From NCBI GenBank assembly GCA_030686995.1, contig CM060708.1, positions 103,546,523-103,610,522 on the forward strand: 64,000 nt of DNA, written 5' to 3'. The translations under genes and the position numbers were made by a program. Source of the DNA: Artemisia argyi (Eukaryota > Streptophyta > Magnoliopsida > Asterales > Asteraceae). Shown one piece after another: positions 12,015 through 22,520 of this stretch; within the stretch, counting starts at the first letter, position 1, and each line of letters begins with the position of its first letter. The notes under the pieces were generated by a model, which was not told the DNA's origin, ran no database searches, and saw nothing but the letters and a program-made list of their open reading frames with translations.

Positions 12015-12416
12015 CACCGATCTAATCATCAATTTTTTTAGATCTAAAAAACCAACACTATCATCATCAAAACATCACGTTTTTTAGATTTAACATCACT
12101 TTTTTAGATCTAACAAAAAAAGACCATCAATTTTTTTAGATCTAACATCACATTTTTTTAGATCTAACAAAAAAACCAACCATCATCTTCACAAAAAACC
12201 CAACCAACCATCTAACAACAAACCGCGTATCAAAACATCATCATAGAGACATTTAAGATCAAACAAAAAAAACCTATTATTTTTTTTAGATCTAACATCA
12301 CTTTTTTAGATTTAACAAAAAAAAACTATCATTTTTTTTTAGATTTAACAAAAACACCAACCATCATCAGAGAAAAAGAGTATCACGTATAAAAAAAAAC
12401 CAACCATCATCATCAT

Positions 12417-12466
<50 letters not shown>

Positions 12467-12644
12467 ATCTAACAAAAAACCACGTATCAAAACATCATCA
12501 CAGAGAGATTTTAGATCTAAAAACGAGTTTTTAGATCTAAAATAGAGAGAGAGAGAGAGATAGATAGAGATTATTGTGAGAAAAGAGAGAGAAAGAGTTA
12601 TCACACACTCTGAGAAAAGAGAAAGAAAAGACAGAGCAATAATG
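11721..12644. repeat. Low-complexity region with recurring AGATCTAAC motifs and long poly(A) runs
   Basis: No gene. TTTTTTAGATCTAAC-like segments recur about ten times among CATCA-rich DNA. Homopolymers include poly(A) at 11773-11800, (TAA)n plus poly(A) at about 11957-12010 and a poly(A) of about 46 at 12419-12464. A (GA)n tract lies at 12544-12560. The final bases 12645-12649 are the left TSD of element D. Confidence 0.7.
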
Positions 12645-12649
12645 TGGGT

Positions 12650-13340
12650 TGATGACGTATAGTACGAATAGCAGGCCTACTAGGCCTGGACTATCTCACA
12701 CGAATTGGGCTCCGGCCCAACAAGCACAAATGGGCTCCGGCCGAATAAGCCAAAACGGGCTCCGACCCTGAAAGCAAAACCAGGCTCCGGCCTAATAAGC
12801 CAAACAAGGCTGAAAGCCCATGTCACGAGCATGGCATAGTCCGGACAAACTATGACACATACAAGCGGCACTCCCGAAGTACGCTCGTGGATCGGACCCC
12901 GGTCCGGAAACCTATACGCGTCCACAAACATCGATTAAGCTCCGGACCCTTGCCCGACAAGGGTCCCACTTCGGCCACTACAACAATACACGAAATATTA
13001 GGAAACCCGAAACCATAATATTTCCACTGCCTATAAAAGGAAGCCTCAATTCACATTTCCAATGCCTATAAAAGGAAGCCTCAATTCACATTCTCGAGGT
13101 AATGACTTTCTCGCTCATCACAATTCAGATATTTCTCTGACAAACATGAGTACTTACTCTCATGCCTGAGCTTAATCGTGGGGTCCGTCCCCACAGTAAG
13201 GCTAACATTTTACTTTCTTTGTGCAGGATACTTCATCCTCTACTTGGATTAGTGTATAAGCCCATAGCGGACGGCCCACCAAGGACGGCCCACACTAAAC
13301 TAAACTCAATTCTATACTATCCACACTTTTTGCACTAACA
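12650..13340 (+). repeat. Element D 5' LTR
   Basis: A 691-base LTR, TGATGACG...CACTAACA. Compared with the right LTR (632 bases) it carries an extra 35-base tandem copy of the TATA region: TATAAAAGG occurs at 13032-13040 and again at 13067-13075. Near its start are four 25-base GC-rich repeats. Confidence 0.88.
12705..12805. repeat. Four 25-bp GC-rich repeats in the D LTR
   Basis: GGGCTCCGGCCC-like cores start at 12707, 12732, 12757 and 12782, exactly 25 bases apart and separated by AA(T/C)AAGCcaaaa-type spacers. The first core can fold as GGGC-TCCG-GCCC. The right LTR keeps the same four cores at about 31615-31715. They may be promoter or enhancer elements (inference). Confidence 0.75.
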
Positions 13341-13360
13341 AGTTGGCGCCATCCGTGGGA
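13341..13360 (+). other. Primer-binding site of element D
   Basis: AGTTGGCGCCATCCGTGGGA directly follows the 5' LTR. The TTGGCGCC core is common in plant Ty3/gypsy elements. I do not assign the tRNA. Confidence 0.7.
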
Positions 13361-13429
13361 CCCAGTGCATAACTGCGTTCTTGAAAAATACTCGCCACGA
13401 GCAACCACTTCGGCAACGCTCTCCCTACA

Positions 13430-13519
13430 ATGACATCCGCCTCGCAGAAGATGAAGGGGAAGGGTAGAAAATTCAAAGAAAAACGACGTTGGGTACAACC
13501 CTCCGGGGGCCTAACGACG
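13430..13519 (+). pseudogene. Short basic leader ORF of element D, 5' half (interrupted by E)
   Basis: An ATG at 13430 opens a frame of 30 codons, rich in Lys and Arg, that is cut at 13519 by the insertion of solo LTR E. The frame continues after the second TSD copy from 16660 to a TAA at 16810-16812, about 51 more codons. It would therefore have been a roughly 81-codon ORF before the insertion. Some Tat-type elements have a small ORF upstream of gag, and this may be such an ORF or a gag remnant. I do not recognise a domain. Confidence 0.4.
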
Positions 13520-16500
13520 TGTAACAATTCGCATTTTCAGGTTACTATTCGTCATCGGGATTTCACTATTCATTTTTACTATTCATCGTATTTTGGGTCA
13601 GTATAGAAACCTGGAACTTTTTCATAAAAATTACTATTCATTTTTACTTTTCACTTTCACTATTCACTCCCGAAATTTTTATTTCATATTCTCGTAAGTT
13701 AAACTATTTTAATGATAATCCGAGAGTTTGACACTTGTCGGATCATTTCTGCAAAAATCACGAAACCGTGTCCGAGATTTACGTTTAGGTTTAGAAGTCA
13801 TTCCAGCATCCCGATATGTCCATAAAACACTATAAACAATATAAATATGAATTTCTCTCATTTTACGACAACTCCAAAAGTTTTGGAATTTTACGTTTTC
13901 CAGTTCAACGTTTTACGCGTTTTAGACCCGCGTTTCCAGTTTTAACAGCGTTTAAACAACCCGATGGAACTTACCACTCATTTAATAGGATAATATAGAG
14001 AATATTTATAAGTTTTAACATATTTATAAGTTTCATATTTTTAGGATACCCGATTTTAAGTTTCATGACTTAACGACTTATAGTTAGCGATTAACAGGAC
14101 CAAAACTCATTCTGTAACATAAGATAATACCAAGACTAAGTATCTAGTCACCCTTATCTCATCTTAGCCGACTTAGGAGGGAGTCACCTAGTATGTGTCT
14201 TGATCTCATACTTGAAGACTTGGATGGATTACATGTGTTTTAGGTAGCAAAATTGGTAACTACTAGCCTACAATTTGCACCTCCTCAAAGGAAACTTCCT
14301 AACACATTCCTAGCACCTCCTCAAGGCCCTATATAACCCTCCTCACCCTCTCTTGGTCGTTCATAACCTCACACACACAAACACACTCCTAATTTTCCCT
14401 CTACTTCAAGTATTACTCAAGAAATCAAGTACTATATCTATAGTAGGGTTTTGATTAATCCAAACTACTTCAAATCCTTAGAAACTTTAGGTGATTCTCT
14501 TGAGTTTAGATCCACTCAAGTCACCTAAACCTTCATCACAAATCCTTCAAGAATACAAGGGTGTAGAAGGATTGCTAAAGTGAAGTGAAGCTTGTCAATC
14601 AAAGTCCTATCCTTACTAGTTACTTTCCTTTCTTAGAAAGCCTAAAGTTGTAAGAAACCCTAATATACTTTCTTGCTCAATACTATTTTCATGCTATTTA
14701 TATTTCATTCATACTATATATGGTCTTGTTATTATGTTCATGATGTATAAAAATTAGTAAAACAAGTTATGGAAACTATATGTTAACTTATATTAAGTAA
14801 ACAAGAAAACTAATGACTTATATTGAGAAATTCGACCAAAATAGTATAAACATGATATTAGACAATTACATACTGTGGTAGAGGACTTAACAAGGAAAAC
14901 ATAGCAATTGGAATCACCTAAAACGAGTACACGAGTCAAAAGATACGGCCAAAAGAAGTTAGCAAAACCAAAACGCCAAAGCTGCCAAAACAAGCTATTA
15001 AGCAGCTGACCTTTTTGAAAGAGGCCCTTCTGGTCCGTTTCATTAAAAAGTTAAAACACCAAAGTTTTCCGGAACGACGTTTTTGTTCAGGAGCAAAGAA
15101 GCTCGAACCCTGAAAACGCATAACGAGTGATATTTTTATTCAAATTCTTAACAGCCCATTTTAATACCCAAAGTACCATGTATTGGTTATGGCTAAGTAA
15201 AACCAAGAGGTCTAAAGACCTTAAAGCCAAGACCACAACCATGGATAAGGCCAAGGAGTAGTTTCAAGCCCATGGTAACAATGACCAAGGTCACGGCAAA
15301 GCCACGGCTAAAGACCATATAAACTTACCAAGACGAAAACATGAACTAAAGAGTTAATGGTAACATAAACATCCAATTTGGATCTACTCCATCAAAATAA
15401 CCATGAGACTTTACAAGTAATATTCATACTAGACTTAAGAAACTCATTGAAATAACAATCTTCATTTAAAAGTAAATTTTCCTAAGTTTATTCAATTATT
15501 TGGACATGTAACTTTTCAGATCAAAAACTTATATATTTTTATCAAATACTACAACACTAGGGAGCTTCATGTGAGGGGTTCATTAAAGTAAACCGTCGAG
15601 ATGAGTTGTGGATTTACGAATTAAAGTGTCCTGGCTCCTCAAACGTTTACTACATGGCCTCTGAATTATGTCGGCCCGAACGGTAGTAAACGATATACAA
15701 ACTATACATGTTTTATAAACCATTTTTATTCAAAGACTTACACTATATACTAAGTACTACATCATGGACTAAATGCAAGACATATATAGGCAATTCTTCA
15801 TATTTTTTGATATTACTCCAAACCTAAGTCGCAACGTTCTATTATAGGTTGCTCTTAGAGACCTTCACGATTCGACTACCATTTTCACTACTTACTACAT
15901 AACTCACGGTGAGTTCATAGCCCCACTTTCCATTACTTAATTGTTTTACAAACCCTTGGGGGGAATACATGCTATTTTAAACCGAACACAATGCTTTGAA
16001 ATTGTATGCTACCTGATTGTTTTATTATTACTACGTACCATCCTTGCTAAATCCAATATCCCTTATTATGAACCATTTAATCACTAGTAATAGTGAGCGC
16101 GAGTATTGTGAATAGGCCTATTGGGATTGACGAATCCCATTTGTATTGACTAAGTTCAAACAAATGCACTATATTTGAGATTTAGGTATGACAGCAAAGT
16201 ACCTACCGGGATAACTCCGCCGATTGATATTGGTACCCGTTAACGTTTTGGTGTCATGAGCTTAGTATAATAATAACTGTTTTGTTTTCCTAATTAACTC
16301 ATACTACCAACATATTGTGTTTCACTACTTAACAAACTCTATGAATATCACTCAACCTTTGTGTTGACCTCTTAAGCATGTATTTCAGGTCCATGATGAT
16401 CAAGGATGGCACGGAGGGGTACGGATATTCAAGAGGGCTATAAATTTTATTATCATTCGAAAACTCATTTAATGTAAATTGTAAACATGGAACCATCTGG

Positions 16501-16654
16501 GACCTCATTTTGTAATCTCTGATATTTATATAATTTGAATGATAAACCTTTTAAAACGACTCAATTAGAGTTCGTTTTCTATTATTATGACTGTTGTGCC
16601 GTAAAGTAATACCCAGTTTGAATTCCACTGCATCATTGAATTGGGGGTGTTACA
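13520..16654 (+). mobile_element. Element E: solo LTR of a Ty3/gypsy element, 3.1 kb
   Basis: Starts TGTAACA and ends TGTTACA, flanked by identical five-base TSDs CGACG at 13515-13519 and 16655-16659. It has no internal LTR pair, no coding frame and no primer-binding site, so it is best read as a solo LTR left by recombination between two LTRs. TGTAACA...TGTTACA ends and a length near 3 kb resemble LTRs of the Tekay/Del chromovirus group. A TATATAA box at 14330-14336 followed by a CA-rich leader suggests plus-strand polarity. Repeated ACTATTCATTTTTA-like motifs lie at about 13540-13675. Confidence 0.8.
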
Positions 16655-16659
16655 CGACG

Positions 16660-16812
16660 ATCACGATCAATGGTCATCTACAGATCCGGGTGAGAAAGCT
16701 CATCAAGAAGAGGTATCCAGAAGGAAGCCTGGAGATGAACAAACAAATACGAAATCTGAGGACAAGTGACTGCGTCCAAACTATGGAAGGAACGGACAAC
16801 GTCTTGAACTAA
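16660..16812 (+). pseudogene. Short basic leader ORF of element D, 3' half
   Basis: In-frame continuation of the ORF at 13430-13519 once E and one TSD copy are ignored. About 51 codons, basic, ending TAA. Its continuity across the insertion supports the E boundaries independently of the terminal repeats. Confidence 0.4.
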
Positions 16813-19800
16813 GCATACTAGTTAAGGTAGAGCTAAAGCATACCACACTACGCGAAAAGCTTATACATTTACGTCAAACACACCATCACGCAGAAGGGAT
16901 GAATGCAAGAGGTGAGTATGGTCCGCGACCTAGGGGAACCATGCTTGACCTCAAAAAGAGTAGTGACGCATTTGCTAAAAACACAAGAACTGTTGGCAGA
17001 AAAGTCAGGCTAACGGCCGAAACATGGGGAAATCGACTCACCCGATCTGCAAGTTCAATCACCGAGAGTCCGCGAATGTAAGACCACGTCGAAAGATTTG
17101 ATAGAAGTATCGGCTTGAAAGGCTAACTAGATGTCTCTTAAACGGTAGAACGAATATAACGTTCAAATACGGCCGCTCGATGTCACAGGATTAAAACCTC
17201 GCCTTACGGGCCGGGCGGAACCTGGTCCAACAGTACGACCCAGCCAAAAAAGCGAAGAAACTCATACTTAGAAAATGGGACTGAAGTCCGCAAACACAAG
17301 CAAAGGAAAGCGGAGTTCATAATAAAACACACGTCATAATCCCGGAATCAAACGCAACACACCCAACCGACCCTACAAAATGTGGAAAGGGCATATAAAC
17401 CCTAAACGACGGGAAGATCACAGTGCAAACGGCCCTAAAAAACAGTCACCATATTCCGCTGACTGCAATTTCCTCAGAAGGATAACCCGCAGACTGCTTA
17501 TACACAGATCCGGAGGAGAAAATGCACCTTCCCAAAGGTTCCAAAAGAACAAAGAAGGAACACTCTACGTCGCAACTAGCAGACTAGGGGGTACTTAGAG
17601 TACAGGGCTCGGCACGTGCCAATAAGCTGAGTCATTACAATAAATAACTGCTCATACGTAACAGGGCAGAAAAACATCCCACTATAAAGAGACGACCACA
17701 GGAAGGTGGAAAAGCAAAGACACACCATCCAAAATAACACTAAAAAAATAACAGTAAGAAGATGAAGCGCGGTACACTCATGTGTACCCTCGACACGTCG
17801 AGGAGCCTACCAAACCAACTCATACATAATGCGCACAAGCTTAAAGCAACATCAAAGGTAGAAGACGGTTACAAAAATAACCAAGCTGACTTTCTTAAAT
17901 GACTACTAATAGAAATTAGTCGCTCTTAAATGACGACTAATAACGAAAAAAGATAAGGCTCCGCGGAACCCCGTCACTCAAACCTTACCGCCCCCCACAT
18001 CAAGGCACTCCTTTGCCTAAAACGGTGGGCTTCAAACCGTTCTCATGCCGAAGGGCACCTCATTGTGAAACTATTCACCCTACCAACATGATCGTTCCTA
18101 GAACCACCAACCCAGGCCTGGAAATATCCTGCCTGGCCGACGCGACCCAAGGCAAAGATTCTTGCTCTCGAATAACACGCGGACGAGGGATACCTCGTGA
18201 CCATCAAGGTTCACGTTGAATGTCCGGGTGGTCAAGAACAGGAATGGTTATACAGTTGAAAAGGCGCAACAGCCACATAAGGTGATAGGACACGAAGGGC
18301 GGAAGGAGGAGATAAAAAGGGGAAGGAGCATACGCAGGTGGGGAAGGATGCAAAAAAAAGGTCACGGGAGATTCATTCTTAAATATGAGTCATGACTATC
18401 AAAATCCTCACCACCTGCCGCGAAAGACGGAGGTCCAATGGTATCCTCACCATCACTGTTGACCAAGGTGACCCAAAACTGTTAGTTGCAGGTAAAAGAC
18501 ACCTCGCCAGACCATATGACCCTCGGTCACCGAAACATCTCCAACTCGTTTCTGGAAGAACGAAGTTGCATGGGGGTTGGCATGCTCAATTCACCAAAAA
18601 CGCGGAAGGAAGATCAAGCACTAATACGGCACATTAACCAAAGATTGTTGACATATGGTCAACGGAATAAAAGATTTCGAATTAAGATCCACAAATACCT
18701 TACAGCGTCCTCGCTATAACGGGCATTTAAAGGACTACAAGACGCACGCATGCGGCACAGGCAATTCTAAAAAGTAAAAAGAAAACAACCGCGAACCATG
18801 AAGACTAAGGGTCAGAAAGCAGAAATACTTCATCAAATGCGCAAAAGCCGATACTACAAGACGGAACACAGGCCCCGCAAACGAACAAAAGACGGGATTC
18901 AGGTTCCGCAAAAATATAAAAGACGGAGCTCAGGCTTTGGAAAAATGTAAAAATCCAGAAAAGTCCACAACATGTTCCAATTACAAGGAAAATTACAATA
19001 AACGTTAGCATTTACAATTACTTGTACTTGTATTGTTCTGATCTTTTAACAAAAGAAAGGCGGAGACTAGCTACCACCGCTAAGCTTAATTACTCTTTCA
19101 AATATTCTTGTATTTGCCAAAACAACAACACATGTTATTCCGTATAACAAAAAAGTGAGCAAGACGCGCACACAAAGGGCACGTCCCAAAAAACGTTATT
19201 CCGTATAACTAAAAGGGTGCGGAACATCATAACTAAACCGCAGGTACGTAAGAGGGATTGCAAACCCAGTACCGGGAGGATAACCTACAAATATCCAATT
19301 AATACTAAAAATAAATTACATATCCGTACGTACTTTAATACTAGCAAAGCACAAACGATCAAGTGCAGACAAAGACGCATAAAGTTAGACATAACTTCAG
19401 CGCAACTAACACCCACATTCGTAAAAGCTATACATGCACGGCATAAGCTAGAATGTTACATAAAACATATACATATGCGCAAAACGAAAATGCTATATAT
19501 GTTTATAAAAAATCATATTTATCAAATCAACCATTCAGATACAAAAAGCTGCTCAAAGGTCACATGCGCCCACGAAAAAAAAAAAAAAAAAAAAAAAGTT
19601 AATAATCTCCCATCTTCCCTAACATCCGAAACAACTAAGTCATCTGTGGAAAAGGGTTCGGAAACTATGGGTGGGGCAGAAGACGTTGATGGTACGCCAG
19701 TATTCATAGAAGCTAGTTCACACGAAGGAATGGCTTCTAAATCAAACAAAGACAGTGGGGAAAAAAGGACTGGACATAAGAGCAAACATATCCGTCAAGG

Positions 19801-19936
19801 CAAGCTGGCCCATGGAAACATTCTCTTGAATCTTCCTAGCCTTTTGACGATAAGCACTTAAGAACAAAGACTAAGGAGCTTCACCCACAACTAAGCCGCA
19901 ATTAAGCTTAGGAACGGATAGTTCCTTAAGACTAGG
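16813..19936. other. Element D internal region without recognisable genes
   Basis: About 3.1 kb where gag-pol would be expected. Frames on both strands are short, and I recognise no zinc knuckle, protease, RT or integrase motif. A poly(A) run sits at 19576-19597. The antisense frame just left of 19937 may contain decayed 3' sequence of the antisense ORF. Confidence 0.55.
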
Positions 19937-20464
19937 CTACAAATCTGCTAAACCAAGGACTTCCGCAACCCTTGCATCCAGCTGAAAGAAAGGCATAACA
20001 TCTTCAAAGTTAGAATCCTTATGCACAGACAACTCCGACAACAAAGAGAAGTCAAGACTACGGAAAGCCTTCAGATGAGAATTAAAATCAACGCCATCGG
20101 AAAGGTCATTGGCATCTACGTCCGCAAGTTGTCTACCCTCTCCGGCATGCTCAAAACCAGCCACCAAACCTTCTTGCATCCCTTTCCTAACGGCACAAAT
20201 CAGCAACTTCTGAAGTGATGAGTGATACTCTGGAGAACTCAAACACTTAGCAAGAAATAACTTTATACCCTCGCCAAGCAACCACCTACAGCTAGCAATA
20301 GCGGTAAGAAAGAGGGGGTAAAAAACCTCATGAACATTAACAACCGCCTCCACGAGACGCGACTCCAACATAACCAGTTTGTCGGTAAGACCCTTCACCT
20401 GGGCATCCTGATACCCCTTGAAAAGAACATCTAAATTATCAAGGGTATCCTGAAGCGAACAAGC
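19937..20464 (-). pseudogene. Element D antisense ORF ('gypsy type transposon' family), last exon
   Basis: A minus-strand exon that begins after an acceptor (TTTTTTACAG, intron 20543-20465, 79 bases) and reads to a stop at 19937. It contains EYHSSLQKLLICAVRKGMQE and GLVAGFEHAGEGRQLAD. I recall this C-terminal pattern from Asteraceae proteins annotated as 'putative transposase, gypsy type' (PF04195-like). Despite that name the family is an accessory ORF carried by Ty3/gypsy elements, antisense to them, and its function is unknown. The apparent hydrophobic N-terminus of the longer open frame is just translated intron. Confidence 0.6.
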
Positions 20465-20543
20465 CTGTAAAAAAGAGGAGGATAAGGATAAAAAAAGAGA
20501 CAACAAAGGGATGAAGAAGAGAAAAAAAAGGCAAAACACGTAC
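20465..20543 (-). other. Intron in the antisense ORF
   Basis: GT at 20543-20542 (CGG|GTACGTG on the minus strand) and AG at 20466-20465 after a long pyrimidine tract. It is 79 bases, typical of plant introns. Confidence 0.6.
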
Positions 20544-21107
20544 CCGATGTGTAGACCACTTAAGCTGACGCTTTAACTCCTCAACTTCAGCAACCAAACC
20601 AGCGGGATCAAGACCATTACCCTCCCAGGAGGAATGAAAGTCTATTGATCACTGAGGAGGCGCGACATGTTCTACAATATGGTCAACAGTAGGGGGAACG
20701 CGACACAGCCAATTCAGCCTTGAGCAGATCAAGCTCACTCTTCAACTTCAAATTCTCTTCTATCAAAGAAGTGTCAGCTTCAAAAGGATAGGTAGCAGAC
20801 TTCAAAGAAGAAACCTCCGTACTCAGACCAGACACTTGCATCTTTAAAGCCTTAATCTCTGCATCCTTCTCCTCAAACTTCTCGAGTAAATGGCGATAAC
20901 GAGATATATATTTCCGCTTCAAAGCAATGTTCCTTTCAGCATGCGCCCGCAACTCAGCACAAAAAGAGGTCTGGCCTGCAGTCAAATAATTAAACTCATC
21001 AAAGAAATCCTTGTCATCCATCTCATGGATTTCAGATAAAAACCTAGGCAGAGCAAAACCGTCGACCATCTCGCGGCAATCCGCAGCGGCCTCCAAACGA
21101 GAAATGC
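20544..21107 (-). pseudogene. Element D antisense ORF, coiled-coil exon (cut by element A)
   Basis: Minus-strand frames cover most of this exon. One (21096-20683) reads MEAAADCREMVDGF followed by a Lys/Glu/Leu heptad-rich coiled coil. A shifted frame, EVEELKRQLKWSTH, leads to the donor at 20543. A break between the two frames lies near 20690-20640. The exon's 5' side is truncated at 21107 by the insertion of element A and resumes at 29519. A coiled coil between the N-terminal domain and the C-terminal helix pattern is the family's usual layout. Confidence 0.55.
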
Positions 21108-21112
21108 AAGGC

Positions 21113-22520
21113 TGATGCGTGGGAATCGCACCTTGCTTTACCTCTCGAGGGATCTCGCGAGGCTTACAACCCCCACCAGGCAGTGTACCTGATCGTTGTA
21201 GTATAGTATAGTGACAAGTACCGGGGGATTGATCGTTCAGCTTAGGAATAGTGTCGCTAGGATTAGAAAACCTAATTAATAGTTCTAGAGGTGAAAGATG
21301 ATTATTTTTGTGTTTTTATAATTTTATGAAAGCAATTAAAATCTCGGGTTTTGAAAGAGTGGGCGGAATTAGTTGTTATTCAACTAACCCAAAAACTACT
21401 TTGTAACTAATTAAACTAATGAAAATAAAATTAAACTAATATTAAACTAAGGTTGTGAGCAGTAATTGGAGAAATTGTGTTTACTTAGACTTCATTACTC
21501 CCTAGATATCTTTTACATGTTAATTACTTGTTACACTTGTATGAATGACGGGTTGTATTCCTTAATACCATTCGTGGAGTGGCATACATAACTCCCCAAC
21601 TCTATGAGCTCTTATCTCCTCCTACACCATGACCCAGCACAACTATAGGGATTGTAAACAGTGGCTCATGCATTAAATACAACCAATAAAGACCTAGTAC
21701 GCCTCGGTTCATGTTTCTTAAGACGTTCAAGCATGTTACCATTTGGAGATCTGCCAGTTTTCTTAAGCCTAACATATAAAATCATTCATTCAAAACAAGA
21801 ATAGACAAGTAATCAACACATAATCAACATCTAGGTTTCATTAGATCTAAGCAAACACAAGAGAGATCTAGCCTAGCATAGTAAAATTAAGATAAGAACA
21901 AAAGATAAACAACCAACACATAGACATATTGATTAAATTAAGAGTATACTTATCTCAATTACAATGCAAGGTCTCAAGGGTTTGGAACCCTTGAAAAACC
22001 TGTAAAAGAGGCACCAAAATCGTCTTTAGGGTTTCACCAAAACTTCTCTCTTCTAATGAAAAAACTAGAAAACTATATATAGGAAAATCGTCCTGACGGC
22101 GTCAAGAGTTAAATCTGACGCCGTCAACTCGCCGCCATACACTTCCTCGGACGCCCTAGATCCAATCGTGACGGCCTATGTGACGCCGTCACCACCCACG
22201 GTAAATTATTCTTGGCCACTTTGACGCCGTCATAACTCCATCTGACGCCGTCACCAGCTACGGTAAATTAATCTTCATGTCTGACGCCGTCAAGAGCAAA
22301 CCCTTGACGCCGTCACCTTGTATTTCCAGCTTGGATTTTTGGTACTTTGTCGTTTTCTTCACTTTATGCTCCAAAAACGTCCAAAATAGCCTCTTTTCCA
22401 GAATTCACTCTCCAAACACCTAAAATCACAAAAAGAACGATTTAGGGCAATATTTGATCAAATAAATTCGGATTCGGGCTTAAATGACCCCCTAAAAACG
22501 GATCATTTTTCGCCTCATCA
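21113..22520 (-). repeat. Element A 3' LTR (left copy)
   Basis: A 1408-base LTR. In the element's sense it starts TGATGAGGCG at 22520 and ends at 21113 with ...GCATCA. TATATATAG lies on the minus strand at 22082-22073, preceded in that sense by seven TGACG-N-CGTCA palindromes (22094-22315). Confidence 0.93.
22094..22315 (-). promoter_or_regulatory. Array of seven TGACG-N-CGTCA palindromes upstream of the TATA box
   Basis: Perfect TGACGCCGTCA or TGACGGCGTCA sites at 22094-22104, 22116-22126, 22181-22191, 22222-22232, 22243-22253, 22282-22292 and 22305-22315, all upstream of the minus-strand TATATATAG at 22082-22073. TGACG is the core of as-1-type sites bound by TGA-class bZIP factors. Binding here is inferred. 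Confidence 0.55.

Noticed and set aside
19217..19861. 214-codon plus-strand frame in element D
   Set aside because: Basic, low-complexity translation crossing a poly(A) run, with no domain; the region is antisense to or decayed from the minus-strand ORF.
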